64,000 nucleotides of DNA from Paraburkholderia polaris (GCF_012927345.1 NZ_JABBGJ010000033.1:1-64000); one strand, 5' to 3'; shown: positions 25,800 to 35,134, counted from the first letter of the stretch. A program made the numbers and translations. Notes: generated from the sequence alone by a model not told the origin.

Positions 25800-27047
25800 A
25801 TGAGCAAAGCACTCGACGGTGTGCGCATTCTCGATTTCACGCATGTGCAATCTGGCCCGACCTGCACGCAGTTGCTCGCATGGTTCGGCGCGGACGTGAT
25901 CAAGGTGGAGCGGGCCGGTGCAGGCGACATCACGCGTGAGCAGCTACGCGATATTCCCGACGTGGACAGCTTGTACTTCACGATGCTCAACCACAACAAG
26001 CGCTCGGTCACGATCGATACCAAGAACCCGGAAGGCAAGCAGGTTCTCGAGGCGCTGATCCAGAAGTGCGACGTGCTGGTGGAGAATTTCGCACCCGGCG
26101 CGCTCGACCGGATGGGCTTCACGTGGGAGCGGATTCAGGAATTAAATCCGCGCATGATCGTGGCTTCGGTGAAGGGTTTCGGCCCTGGTCCTTACGAGGA
26201 CTGCAAGGTCTATGAAAATGTCGCGCAATGCGCGGGCGGTGCGGCCTCGACCACCGGTTTCGACGACGGTCCGCCGGTAGTGACCGGCGCGCAGATCGGC
26301 GACAGCGGCACGGGTTTGCATCTGGCGCTAGGCATTGTCACGGCGCTGTACCAGCGCACGCAAACCGGACGCGGTCAGAAGGTGCTCGCCGCGATGCAGG
26401 ACGGCGTGCTCAACCTGTGCCGCGTGAAGCTGCGCGACCAGCAGCGGCTCGAACGCACCGGCACGATGAAAGAGTATCCGCAATATCCGAACGGATCGTT
26501 CGGTGAAGCGGTGCCGCGCGCTGGGAATGCTTCGGGCGGTGGCCAGCCAGGCTGGATTCTGAAGTGCAAGGGCTGGGAGACGGATCCGAATGCCTATATC
26601 TACTTCATCACGCAGGCGCCGGTGTGGGCGAAGATCTGCAAGGTGATCGGCAAGGAAGAATGGGCCACCGATCCGAACTACGCGACACCTGCCGCGCGCT
26701 TGCCGCATCTGAAGGACATCTTTGCCGAGATCGAGCGCTGGACCATGACCAAGACCAAGTTCGAGGCCATGCAGATTCTCAACAAATACGACATCCCTTG
26801 CGGGCCGATTCTGTCGATGAAGGAAATCGCCGAAGAGCCGTCGCTGCGCAAAACCGGCACGATTGTCGAAGTGGATCATCCGACCCGCGGCAAGTATTTG
26901 ACGGTTGGTAATCCTATCAAACTGTCGGACAGCCCGACCGAAGTCACACGCTCACCGCTGCTCGGTGAACACACCGACGAGGTGATGACTGAACTCGGCT
27001 ACTCGCCCGAACAGATCAGCGCATTGCGCACCGCCGGCGCGATTTGA
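25800..27047 (+). CDS. frc: Formyl-CoA transferase (class III CoA transferase)
   Basis: The 415-residue product matches formyl-CoA:oxalate CoA-transferase over its whole length. Gln17 lies in FTHVQSGPTCTQ, the catalytic Asp168 in GAQIGDSGTG, and the glycine loop in NASGGGQPGW. VYENVAQCAGGAASTTGF, CKGWETDPNAYIYF and LLGEHTDEV also match. Position 48, Trp in the Oxalobacter enzyme and lining the active site, is Gln here, so acceptor preference may differ. It starts 28 bases after the TPP gene behind TTGGAGAC. It transfers CoA from formyl-CoA to a carboxylic acid and so would supply the acyl-CoA substrate of the upstream lyase. Confidence 0.9.
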   Translation: MSKALDGVRILDFTHVQSGPTCTQLLAWFGADVIKVERAGAGDITREQLRDIPDVDSLYFTMLNHNKRSVTIDTKNPEGKQVLEALIQKCDVLVENFAPGALDRMGFTWERIQELNPRMIVASVKGFGPGPYEDCKVYENVAQCAGGAASTTGFDDGPPVVTGAQIGDSGTGLHLALGIVTALYQRTQTGRGQKVLAAMQDGVLNLCRVKLRDQQRLERTGTMKEYPQYPNGSFGEAVPRAGNASGGGQPGWILKCKGWETDPNAYIYFITQAPVWAKICKVIGKEEWATDPNYATPAARLPHLKDIFAEIERWTMTKTKFEAMQILNKYDIPCGPILSMKEIAEEPSLRKTGTIVEVDHPTRGKYLTVGNPIKLSDSPTEVTRSPLLGEHTDEVMTELGYSPEQISALRTAGAI

Positions 27048-27065
27048 GAACTCAAGGAGCGACGT

Positions 27066-27851
27066 ATGGACACATGGATGCGTTTCATGTCGAGCGACGG
27101 TGAAGTCGTATTTGGCCGGGTGGAAGGCGGTTATCTGCACGAATACGAGAGTCTCGATCAACCGGTGCCGACCGGCGCCGTGTTGTCGACACGTGCACTC
27201 ACGCCGCTCGCGCCTTGTGCGCCCAGCAAGATCATCGCATTGTGGAATAACTATCACGCGCTCGCGGCGAAGCTCGACAAACCCGTGCCGGCGCATCCGC
27301 TATTTCTGCTGAAGCCGGCGGGATCAGTGATCGGCTCGGGAAATGCGATCCGGCGGCCGCTCAGTTACGCGGGCAAGATCGTCTACGAGGGTGAACTCGG
27401 CATTGTGATCGGGCGGCGCTGTCGCGATGCGAGCGCTGAAGAGGCGGCTGAATCGATCTTCGGCTACACGCTCATCAACGACGTGACCGCAGCCGACCTG
27501 CTGAACGAGAATCCGCACTTCCCGCAATGGTGCCGCGCAAAGGGCTTCGATACGTTCTGCTGTATAGGGCCCTCGATCGTGTCCGGTCTCGACTGGCGCT
27601 CGGCGCGTCTCGTGACGATGGTCGATGGCGTGGAGCGGCAGAACTATCCGCTCGACGATATGGTTTTTTCGCCGGCCGAGCAGGTGCGTCTGATTTCGCA
27701 GGACCTGACGCTCGAGCCGGGTGACGTGATCGCTTGCGGCACGTCGGTCGGCGTTGGATCGATCAAGGACGGTGCGACCGTGACGATCACAATCGAAGGG
27801 ATCGGCACGCTAAGCAATACCTTGACCGCTGCGTGTGAGGTAGCGCTATGA
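27066..27851 (+). CDS. Fumarylacetoacetate hydrolase family protein
   Basis: This is a 261-residue FAH-fold protein with the metal-binding Glu pattern (YEGELGIVIGRRCRD near 110-124 and FGYTLINDVTAADL near 137-150) and the C-terminal LEPGDVIACGTSVGVGSIKDGATVTITIEGIG. Family reactions include C-C hydrolysis, decarboxylation and isomerisation of 2-oxo acids. It is 18 bases behind frc with AAGGAG, so it is the third gene of the operon. Its presence is not expected in plain oxalate catabolism and suggests a larger organic acid as substrate. Confidence 0.88.
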   Translation: MDTWMRFMSSDGEVVFGRVEGGYLHEYESLDQPVPTGAVLSTRALTPLAPCAPSKIIALWNNYHALAAKLDKPVPAHPLFLLKPAGSVIGSGNAIRRPLSYAGKIVYEGELGIVIGRRCRDASAEEAAESIFGYTLINDVTAADLLNENPHFPQWCRAKGFDTFCCIGPSIVSGLDWRSARLVTMVDGVERQNYPLDDMVFSPAEQVRLISQDLTLEPGDVIACGTSVGVGSIKDGATVTITIEGIGTLSNTLTAACEVAL

Positions 27852-28516
27852 GGCGACGGCCCGGGCTCGTCGCGTTGCTTGGCAGCGCCATCGGGCTCGC
27901 TGTCATGTTGGGCGGATTTGCCTGCTATCTTTTCGCAACGCGGACGGCGACGGGGACGGCGACATCGCAGGCGAATGTCGAGCGTATCGAACTCTATGCC
28001 GCGGTCTTCATCGGTGCGCTGGTCTTCGCCACCTCCGCAATCGCATTCTGCAAAATGCGCGGTACGTTGGACCTGAGCGCGGCGGCGCATCCGGGGCACG
28101 GCATTGTCAATGTGTCGGCGCTGCTGCTGTGTGGATGGCTCGGCTACGGCTTCGTCACTGAACAGGCGCCGCCGTTCGGGCTCGCTGCGCTGCTTGCGAT
28201 GAGCGTGCTAGCCGCTGCGCTAGGCACGCATCTGATGATCAGCCACGAGTACTGGAAAGATCGCGATTCAAACACTCATGCGTTCGCTGGACATTGCCAG
28301 GGATTGGCGTTCGAGCGGCGCGGACTGTTGGCGCGCATCGAATGGCACGGTGGCGAAGAGCAAGCATGGGCGCTGCGTGAAATAACGCCGGGCATGGTGC
28401 GCGCGGCAGCATACCGGCACCGCCGCGGCTGGCATAACACTGGGAACATGGGCGCACAAAAGCGTGGGTCGGTCCGTCAACGCTCCAGTCACCGCGCGAT
28501 CCGCCGTCAAAGATGA
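27848..28516 (+). CDS. Predicted inner-membrane protein, unknown
   Basis: The ATG overlaps the FAH stop (ATGA), so translation is probably coupled. The first 140 residues contain about four hydrophobic spans (VALLGSAIGLAVMLGGFACYLF, YAAVFIGALVFATSAIAF, VNVSALLLCGWLGYGF, PPFGLAALLAMSVLAAAL). The C-terminal 80 residues are basic and lack family features, so the true end or a frameshift near 28260-28300 is possible. I do not recognise the family. Confidence 0.5.
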   Translation: MRRRPGLVALLGSAIGLAVMLGGFACYLFATRTATGTATSQANVERIELYAAVFIGALVFATSAIAFCKMRGTLDLSAAAHPGHGIVNVSALLLCGWLGYGFVTEQAPPFGLAALLAMSVLAAALGTHLMISHEYWKDRDSNTHAFAGHCQGLAFERRGLLARIEWHGGEEQAWALREITPGMVRAAAYRHRRGWHNTGNMGAQKRGSVRQRSSHRAIRRQR

Positions 28517-28575
28517 ATACACCAACGCGTCGAGCGGCAAATGGAGCGAATGGCGAGACGGTCTCGCCGAAACCC

Positions 28576-28881
28576 TCAATCGCCGGTCGCCGCGAATTCG
28601 CTGTAGTACCTGGCTTTTTTGCTCAAGATCATCTGGGCGAGAAACTCAGCATCGTACGCCCTGTGAAGATGGGCGTGAAACCGCTCGATGTAGGCAGTGA
28701 TGCGAGCCGCTTCACTGTTGAATTCCTTCAGCACGTCGAGTGTGGACTGGTCCCAGCGAAACCGCAGGCCAAGGTCGCTGAAGGCGGCGTTGTAAGCGCT
28801 CAGATGGGCGTCATCGGGACTATCCATGGTCACGCTTGCTGGACGCGTGCTGGCATGAGACTCAACCGAAGCGTGATTCAT
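28576..28881 (-). CDS. Conserved-looking small protein, unknown
   Basis: The 101-residue protein starts at an ATG preceded by a perfect AGGAGG. It is predicted alpha-helical, with the central segment FRWDQSTLDVLKEFNSEAARITAYIERFHAHLHRAYDAEF and the end ILSKKARYYSEF. It has no signal peptide or membrane span. The neighbouring LysR gene runs the same way downstream. It has no known domain that I can name. Confidence 0.6.
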   Translation of the reverse strand: MNHASVESHASTRPASVTMDSPDDAHLSAYNAAFSDLGLRFRWDQSTLDVLKEFNSEAARITAYIERFHAHLHRAYDAEFLAQMILSKKARYYSEFAATGD

Positions 28882-28989
28882 GATCGGCCTCCTGGGCTGA
28901 CAAGTGAGAGAACTAAAGCGGGAACTCACTTGCAGCATAGGGATGCCGATCAATTTCCAATAGTTAAAGTTTTATTGGCTTTCCATAGC

Positions 28990-29937
28990 CTACTGCTTAT
29001 AGACGCTCAATTCCTTCACGCGCGTGATTTTCTCGATGAGACTCGCGCCTTCCTCCATCAGGAAGCGTTTGAAGGCGACCGCGACCGGCGGCAGGCGCTT
29101 GTTCTTGCGGTGCACGACGTACCAGTTGAGCATGACTGGAAAGCTCTCGACGTCGAGCACGACCAGATGGCCGAGTTGCAACTCGAGACTGATGGTATGC
29201 GCGGACAGGAAGGCGATGCCCATGCCGGCGATCACGGCCTGCTTGATCGTCTCGGTGCTCTTGATCTCCATTGCGATCTTGAGATTGGCGAGACGGCCGG
29301 CGAAGCCTTCTTCCATCGAATTCCATGTGTCCGAGCCGCGCTCGCGCACGATAAAGGCCTCGTTCGCCAACTGGTTCATCTTGATGTTGCGTTTGTGCGC
29401 GAGCGGATGCGTGGGCGCCGCCACGATCACGTAAGGGTGCGGCGCGAACGGCTCATTGGTCGCGTCGGTTTCGTGCGGCGGGCGCACCATCACCGCGAGA
29501 TCGGTCTGGTTGGTCGCGAGTTGATGCAACAGTTCCGCGCGATTGTGTACTGCGAGATTGAGCACGACGCCCGAGTAGCGCCGCGTGAATTCAGCCAGCA
29601 GGCGCGGAAAGAAATAGTCGCCGGCGCTGATCACCGCGACGTTCAGCTTGCCGCCGGACACGCCCTTGAGCTGACCCATCGCCTCGTCGACTTCATGGAA
29701 CTGCTGAATGATCGCGCGGCTGTAGTGAAGCATCTCGGTGCCGGCCGGCGTCAGATAGATTTTTTTGCCGAGCTGCTCGAACAGCGGCAGCCCTGCGTGT
29801 TCCTCGAGTTGCCGGACCTGCGTGGAAACGGCGGGCTGCGTCAGATGCAATTCTTCCGCGGCGCGCGAGAAGCTCAGGTGGCGCGCCACCGTTTCAAAGA
29901 CCTTCAGTTGCCGCAGAGTCGCATTGCGCATCGTCAT
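28990..29937 (-). CDS. LysR-family regulator, CbbR-like
   Basis: The 315-residue protein has an N-terminal helix-turn-helix (TLRQLKVFETVARHLSFSRAAEELHLTQPAVSTQVRQLEEHAGLPLFEQLGKKIYLTPAG, about 5-65), very like CbbR. A two-lobe periplasmic-binding-like effector domain follows. The ATG at 29937 is chosen over a TTG two codons upstream. It is divergent from the OxlT-like transporter across a 370-base region, the standard arrangement for a LysR protein and its target. No cbb genes are visible, so the CbbR likeness is structural only. Confidence 0.88.
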   Translation of the reverse strand: MTMRNATLRQLKVFETVARHLSFSRAAEELHLTQPAVSTQVRQLEEHAGLPLFEQLGKKIYLTPAGTEMLHYSRAIIQQFHEVDEAMGQLKGVSGGKLNVAVISAGDYFFPRLLAEFTRRYSGVVLNLAVHNRAELLHQLATNQTDLAVMVRPPHETDATNEPFAPHPYVIVAAPTHPLAHKRNIKMNQLANEAFIVRERGSDTWNSMEEGFAGRLANLKIAMEIKSTETIKQAVIAGMGIAFLSAHTISLELQLGHLVVLDVESFPVMLNWYVVHRKNKRLPPVAVAFKRFLMEEGASLIEKITRVKELSVYKQ

Positions 29938-30310
29938 GGCCAATGTATAAGCAAACGTGAATCAACATAATAACAAACTTTAATTATTAGTAATTCAGCA
30001 ATGACCCTAGCATGGGTCTGTATAAGAAGCGGAATTGTTGGCGCGGCACTCGGGTTAACGCTTGGATTCGAGGCGCAGCGGGGGCGGCAACAAAAAATTG
30101 ATGCAGTACCGATGCTTAATTGATCGGAATAAAGAACTGGCCTGTAAAGCGATGATTCAGGCGGGACAGTTTTTAAATAATGTGAATTAAAGACGCAAAT
30201 ATTAAATATTCCCGAATGGCAAGGCTGTTCGGGTCATAACCATAAGGCGAGACGCATAACTGTGCGGCGCGACGGGCGGCCGCACTCTATAAAAAGCGGA
30301 GACAAAGCGC
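29938..30310. promoter_or_regulatory. Divergent LysR / OxlT-like promoter region
   Basis: It is AT-rich near the LysR start (29960-30000, including TTTAATTATTAG) and near 30170-30210. No gene is present. LysR-type T-N11-A sites are probable here but too degenerate to place. Confidence 0.5.
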
Positions 30311-31651
30311 ATGGACGATATCACTCAGCAGACCACGGCTCGCGTATTCTGGGCGAACCGTTGGTGGCAGCTCGTCATCGGCATGATGTGCATGGCATTG
30401 GTGGCCAATCTGCAATACGCATGGACATTGTTCGTCACGCCGATGAATACGCGGCATCACTGGGGTGAAGCATCCATTCAACTCGCCTTTGCTATTTTCA
30501 TTCTCACTGAAACATGGCTCGTGCCGGTAGAGGGCTGGCTGGTCGACAAGTTCGGTCCGCGCCCGGTGGTCGCCGGCGGTGCGGTATGCGCCGGTCTCGC
30601 GTGGGTCATCAATTCGTATGCGACGACCTTGCCGATGCTGTATGTGTCGGCGGTCATTGCCGGGATCGGTGCGGGCGGTGTGTACGGTACGTGTGTCGGC
30701 AATGCGTTGAAGTGGTTTCCGGATCGCCGCGGTCTTGCGGCCGGTCTGACTGCAGCGGGTTTTGGCGCCGGCGCGGCCGTCACCGTCATTCCGATCGCCA
30801 ACATGATCACGCGCACCGGCTATGAGCACACCTTCTTTTTCTTCGGCATCCTGCAGGGTACTTGCATACTCGCGCTCGCGTTGCTGTTGAAGAAGCCGAA
30901 CTTGCGCCAGCAAGCCGCACCGAAGAAGAAGTTCGCAGTCACCAAGGTCGATTACACGCCGGGCCAGATGATCAAGACGCCGGTGTTCTGGGTGATCTAC
31001 GTGTCGTTCGTCGCGGTGGCAGCGGGCGGCCTGATGGCGACGGCGCAAATCGGTCCGATCGCGAAAGACTGGGGACTCGCACGCATCCCGATGACGATCT
31101 TCGGCATGACCTTGCCGCTGCTCACTGCCACGCTGTCCATCGACAACATTTGCAACGGCTTTACCCGTCCGCTGTGCGGTTTCATCTCTGACAAACTCGG
31201 CCGCGAAAACACAATGTTCGTGATCTTCATCGGTGAAGGCCTCGCATTGCTCGGCCTTATGCAGTACGGCAGCAACCCGTATGCGTTCATGACGTTCGCC
31301 GCGTTGATCTTCCTGTTCTGGGGCGAAATTTTCTCGATCTTCCCGGCGATTTGCGCCGACACGTTCGGCAGCAAATACGCGGCGGCCAATGCGGGCACGC
31401 TTTACACCGCGAAGGGTACGGCGTCGCTGCTGGTGCCGATTGCTTCGGTACTGTCGGCCACCGGCGGCTGGAGTCTCGTCCTTATCGTTTCCGCCGTCGT
31501 CACGATCGCCGCGGGCATCTCGGCGAAGTTCATTCTTGCGCCAATGCGTTCGCGCTGGATCGAAGTACACAACGAGCCCCAGGGCGCGCTGGCCGTTGCC
31601 GGCAGCAAGGCCTCGCGGCTTAGCCACTGGCCTGAGCAGACAGGGGAATAG
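30311..31651 (+). CDS. oxlT: Oxalate/formate antiporter homologue (OFA-family MFS)
   Basis: The 446-residue, 12-span transporter resembles Oxalobacter OxlT. The N terminus NRWWQLVIGMMCMALVANLQYAWTLFV, the TRPLCGFISDKLGREN loop with the helix-8 Arg region and AGTLYTAKGTASLLVP with the helix-11 Lys correspond to OxlT substrate-binding positions (Arg272 and Lys355 in the literature). It exchanges divalent carboxylates for formate in characterised members. It is probably regulated by the divergent LysR protein. It is the likely carboxylate/formate exchanger for the HACL-Frc enzymes encoded upstream. Confidence 0.88.
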   Translation: MDDITQQTTARVFWANRWWQLVIGMMCMALVANLQYAWTLFVTPMNTRHHWGEASIQLAFAIFILTETWLVPVEGWLVDKFGPRPVVAGGAVCAGLAWVINSYATTLPMLYVSAVIAGIGAGGVYGTCVGNALKWFPDRRGLAAGLTAAGFGAGAAVTVIPIANMITRTGYEHTFFFFGILQGTCILALALLLKKPNLRQQAAPKKKFAVTKVDYTPGQMIKTPVFWVIYVSFVAVAAGGLMATAQIGPIAKDWGLARIPMTIFGMTLPLLTATLSIDNICNGFTRPLCGFISDKLGRENTMFVIFIGEGLALLGLMQYGSNPYAFMTFAALIFLFWGEIFSIFPAICADTFGSKYAAANAGTLYTAKGTASLLVPIASVLSATGGWSLVLIVSAVVTIAAGISAKFILAPMRSRWIEVHNEPQGALAVAGSKASRLSHWPEQTGE

Positions 31652-31681
31652 GGTGACCGGCCCACACCCGGCAGTGACCTC

Positions 31682-32626
31682 ATGAATGTCTCGTTGCAGC
31701 AACTCAAGGTGTTCGTCGCCGTTGCGCGTGAACGGAGCTTCACGCGCGCGGCGCGCGAGTTCGATCTGACACAGTCGGCGGTGAGCCGTTGTGTGCGCGA
31801 ACTTGAAGACGCTGTCGAATTGAAACTGTTCGACCGCACCACACGCCAGGTCGAACTGACTCATGCGGGCGCGAGTCTCGAGCGCAGAATCGGCCGCCTG
31901 CTCGATGAAATCGACTTGACGCTGCGCGAGGAGCGTGCCGCTTACGACGGACACACCGGCGTGGTTGTGCTGGCGAGCAATCCTGTGCTGTCGTCGAGTT
32001 GGGTGGCTCAGGGGCTTGCCCGTTGCGCATCGGCATTTCCCGAACTGATCGTGTCCGTCAAGGATCAACCGCAAAGCAGTGTGCTCGCGAGTGTCGAGCA
32101 GGGGGAGGTGGACTTCGGCGTGGTCTCGGTGGCGGAGCCCCTGAGCGCCGATCAGTTGCACGCACAAGTGGTTTTCACGACGCCACTGCACGTAGTGATG
32201 CCGCCCGCGCATCCGTTGGCGCGGCAAGCCAGCGTCGCATGGAGCGCATTGCAGGAATGGGCGCTCGTCACCCTGAATGCCGATGCGGGCATGCGCGCCG
32301 CGCTTGAGCTCGCCTTCAGCGCGCATGGCCTGAAGCGACGGCCGGTGCAGGAACTCGGGCACGTCGCGGCGGTGTCGCGCATGGTCGAGCTGGGTATCGG
32401 TGTTGGCGTCTTACCTGTCGGTGGATATTGGCCCGCGCCCGCCGCGTCACTGGTGAGCCGGCCGCTGGTTCCCGAGATAAATCTGACGACGCTGCTCGTG
32501 CATCGCCGCAACCGCTCCCTCAGACCCAACGCTGCTGCGGCGTGGGCGCAGTTCGCTGCGCTCGCCGATCCGCTGCCAGTTAGCCCACGCGACATTCCAC
32601 GCAAGGAGCTTCATGATGGAAACTGA
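31682..32626 (+). CDS. LysR-family transcriptional regulator
   Basis: The 314-residue LysR protein has the helix-turn-helix LQQLKVFVAVARERSFTRAAREFDLTQSAVSRCVRELEDAVELKLFDRTTRQVELT at the N terminus and an effector domain after about residue 90. Its 3' end overlaps the next gene by 14 bases, so regulator and aldehyde dehydrogenase are translationally linked. It is a second, distinct LysR member within 3 kb. Confidence 0.9.
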   Translation: MNVSLQQLKVFVAVARERSFTRAAREFDLTQSAVSRCVRELEDAVELKLFDRTTRQVELTHAGASLERRIGRLLDEIDLTLREERAAYDGHTGVVVLASNPVLSSSWVAQGLARCASAFPELIVSVKDQPQSSVLASVEQGEVDFGVVSVAEPLSADQLHAQVVFTTPLHVVMPPAHPLARQASVAWSALQEWALVTLNADAGMRAALELAFSAHGLKRRPVQELGHVAAVSRMVELGIGVGVLPVGGYWPAPAASLVSRPLVPEINLTTLLVHRRNRSLRPNAAAAWAQFAALADPLPVSPRDIPRKELHDGN

Positions 32627-34067
32627 AACCGACCTCAGGCACCATGATCTGCTGATCGACGGCAAGCGTTTGCCGCCCGGCACCGGTGAATATTCCGTCG
32701 ACATCAACCCGGCGACTGAAGAGCCGATCGCGCTGGTCGCGCAAGGTAGCGCTGCCGATGTCGATACCGCGGTACATGCGGCGCGCGCCGCGTTGAAGGT
32801 ATGGAATTCGATTCGGGCAGCCGAGCGAGGCCGCATCCTGATGCGTCTCGCCGGGCTGATGCGCGCAAATCTGGAGGAGCTCGCCGCGCTCGAAAGCCTC
32901 GACGCCGGCAAACCGATCTCGGCGGTGATGCGCCAGGATATTCCTGCAGCGATCGATACGCTTGAATACTACGCAGGCTGGTGCGACAAGATCAATGGAC
33001 AGGTCGTGCCGGTACGTCCTGACGCATTGACGTACACGCTGCGTGAGCCGGTCGGCGTGGTCGCCGCGATCGTGCCGTGGAATTTCCCGCTGATGATCGG
33101 CATGTGGAAAATCGCCCCCGCGCTGGCGTGCGGTTGCACGCTGATCGTCAAACCTGCGGAGATTACGCCGCTGAGCGCGTTGCGCATCGGCGAACTCGCG
33201 CTCGAAGCGGGCTTGCCGCCGGGAGTACTGAACATCGTCACCGGCAAGGGGCGGGTGGTCGGCGATGCGTTGGTGGCGCATCCCGGTATCGATAAAGTGA
33301 CTTTCACGGGTTCGCCTTCCGTGGGGCGGGGCATTCTGCAGGGCGCGGCCGGCAACTTCAAGCGCGTCACGCTGGAACTCGGCGGCAAGTCGGCAAATCT
33401 GATCTTCCCGGATGCGAATCTCGACAATGCGGTGCGAGCCGCGGCGTCAGGCATCTTCTTCAACACCGGCCAGGTATGTTCGGCCGGCTCGCGCATTCTG
33501 GCCCACCGTGATGTCTATGACGAAGTTGTCGAGCGTCTCGCGGCGCGTGCGAAGGCGATCAAGGTCGGCGATCCGGCGGCGCGCGAAACGTCGATGGGGC
33601 CGCTTATCTCCGCCGCACAGATGAAAACCGTGCTCGGCTATGTCGAGGCAGGGCGCGCCGAAGGGGCGTCGCTTGTGACTGGCGGCGCGCGTGTGGGCGA
33701 GCGCGGCTTCTTCGTCGAGCCGACGGTGTTCGCCGATGTCGAGCATGAAATGCGCATTTCGCAGGAGGAGATCTTCGGGCCGGTGGCGACGGTGATTCGC
33801 TTCAACGACGAAGCCGATGCGATCCGTATCGCCAATGGCACGTTGTATAGCCTCGCGGCCGGCGTATGGAGCGCGGATATCGGCCGCGTGCATCGGGTGG
33901 CGCGCGACCTGAAAGCGGGCACCGTGTGGATCAATACCTACGGCTATACCGACGTGCGCTTGCCGTGGGGCGGTTCCGGCGATTCCGGCTTTGGCCGCGA
34001 GCATGGCGACGTGGCGATTGAAAACTTCACCGAGCCGAAGGCGGTGTGGCTGGCGATCGATCAATAG
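32613..34067 (+). CDS. NAD(P)-dependent aldehyde dehydrogenase
   Basis: The 484-residue ALDH superfamily enzyme has the cofactor motif PWNFPLMIGMWKIAPALACGCTLIVKP (about 150-176), FTGSPSVGRGI, catalytic Glu in LELGGKSANLIF (about 255) and catalytic Cys in FFNTGQVCSAGSR (about 288). It is closest to the betaine/gamma-aminobutyraldehyde DH group by eye. Two ATGs are adjacent; the second (32616) has better spacing from AAGGAG. It could oxidise the aldehyde released by the TPP lyase of this island (inference). It ends before a strong bidirectional terminator. Confidence 0.92.
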   Translation: MMETETDLRHHDLLIDGKRLPPGTGEYSVDINPATEEPIALVAQGSAADVDTAVHAARAALKVWNSIRAAERGRILMRLAGLMRANLEELAALESLDAGKPISAVMRQDIPAAIDTLEYYAGWCDKINGQVVPVRPDALTYTLREPVGVVAAIVPWNFPLMIGMWKIAPALACGCTLIVKPAEITPLSALRIGELALEAGLPPGVLNIVTGKGRVVGDALVAHPGIDKVTFTGSPSVGRGILQGAAGNFKRVTLELGGKSANLIFPDANLDNAVRAAASGIFFNTGQVCSAGSRILAHRDVYDEVVERLAARAKAIKVGDPAARETSMGPLISAAQMKTVLGYVEAGRAEGASLVTGGARVGERGFFVEPTVFADVEHEMRISQEEIFGPVATVIRFNDEADAIRIANGTLYSLAAGVWSADIGRVHRVARDLKAGTVWINTYGYTDVRLPWGGSGDSGFGREHGDVAIENFTEPKAVWLAIDQ

Positions 34068-34076
34068 CGGTGAAAA

Positions 34077-34107
34077 AAAGGATCGAACGCGTGGCGTTCG
34101 ATCCTTT
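34077..34107. terminator. Bidirectional terminator between convergent genes
   Basis: A 14-bp stem AAAGGATCGAACGC / GCGTTCGATCCTTT with a three-base loop is flanked by an A run on the left and a T run on the right. It serves the aldehyde dehydrogenase gene and the convergent reductase gene. Confidence 0.85.
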
Positions 34108-34156
34108 CGTCCTGAATGCTGAAGATTGAGATGTTGGTCGAGGAGCGAGTTGGCGC

Positions 34157-35134
34157 TCAATCGCCCTGCAATGCCATCCGTTCGCGCAGTTTGACGAGAG
34201 CGAGCACGACGTCGATAGTCGGGGTGGGCTCGGCAACGAGACGCCCCATTTCCTGCACCACCGTCAAGAGCGGATCGATCTCCATTGGACGGCGGTTCTC
34301 GAGATCGACCAGCGTCGAGGTCTTATGTGCGCCGACCGCGCCCGCACCGTCGATGCGTTTCTCCACATCGACGCGAAAATGCACGCCGAACTGATCGGCA
34401 ATGCGTTTGGCTTCGAGCATCATCGTGCGTGATACCGCACGCGTGCCGGGGTCGCTGGTGAGGACATCGAGCGTGGCGTGGGTCAATGCGCTGATCGGGT
34501 TGAAGCACAGATTGCCCCACAGCTTGAGCCAGATTTCATCGCGGATATTGTCGCGGATCGGCGCGTCGAATCCCGCTGCCTGCATGATTTCGTGCAATTG
34601 CTGAATGCGCGGCGTGCGTTCGCCGCTCGGCTCGCCGATCGGGAATTTCTTGCCGTACACGTGTTTGATGACGCCCGGTTCGACGATTTCCGCGGCGGGA
34701 TACAGCACACAGCCGATCGCCCGTTCGGGGCCGAGCTTCGTCCATTGGCTGCCGTCCGGGTCGATGCTGGCGAGGCGCGTGCCGGCGAATTTTCCGCCGT
34801 GCCGGTAAAAGTACCAATAGGGAATGCCGTTGACGCCGGTGACGATGGCCGTGTGCTTGCCGAGGAGCGGCTGCATCGTGTCGACCACGCCGGGCAGCGA
34901 ATGCGCCTTCAGCGTGACGATCACGACATCCTGCACGCCGAGTTCGCGCGGGTCGGACGTACAGCGTACCGGCGCGCTGTAGGTTTCGCCGTCCATGATC
35001 AGGCGCGCGCCGTGTTCGCGCATTGCCGCAAGATGCGCGCCGCGCGCGACGAAACTCACATCCGCGCCGGCACGCGCCAGTTGCACGCCCATCAAACCGC
35101 CAATCGCTCCTGCTCCGAAGATACAGATCTTCAT
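34157..35134 (-). CDS. 2-dehydropantoate 2-reductase family protein (PanE/ApbA)
   Basis: The 325-residue protein has the N-terminal NADP motif CIFGAGAIGGLMG and conserved Lys in VTLKAHSLPGV. In the C-terminal helical domain, LKLWGNLCFNPISALTHA contains the catalytic Lys/Asn region. The ATG at 35134 follows AGGGG. PanE makes pantoate for CoA biosynthesis, but paralogues reduce other 2-oxo acids. Next to the organic-acid island it may be such a paralogue; both readings remain open. Confidence 0.85.
   Translation of the reverse strand: MKICIFGAGAIGGLMGVQLARAGADVSFVARGAHLAAMREHGARLIMDGETYSAPVRCTSDPRELGVQDVVIVTLKAHSLPGVVDTMQPLLGKHTAIVTGVNGIPYWYFYRHGGKFAGTRLASIDPDGSQWTKLGPERAIGCVLYPAAEIVEPGVIKHVYGKKFPIGEPSGERTPRIQQLHEIMQAAGFDAPIRDNIRDEIWLKLWGNLCFNPISALTHATLDVLTSDPGTRAVSRTMMLEAKRIADQFGVHFRVDVEKRIDGAGAVGAHKTSTLVDLENRRPMEIDPLLTVVQEMGRLVAEPTPTIDVVLALVKLRERMALQGD

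Noticed and set aside
24023..26122. A 699-residue open frame on the minus strand
   Set aside because: It is the antisense shadow of the TPP and formyl-CoA transferase genes in GC-rich DNA. It has no domain, and its His/Arg/Asp-rich composition is typical of such shadows.
28990..29937. CbbR regulator of carbon fixation
   Set aside because: The helix-turn-helix resembles CbbR, but no Calvin-cycle gene is present and the divergent gene is an OFA transporter.
30287..32362. A 691-residue open frame on the minus strand
   Set aside because: It is a shadow of the OxlT-like and LysR genes on the plus strand, both of which have clear families and ribosome or context support.
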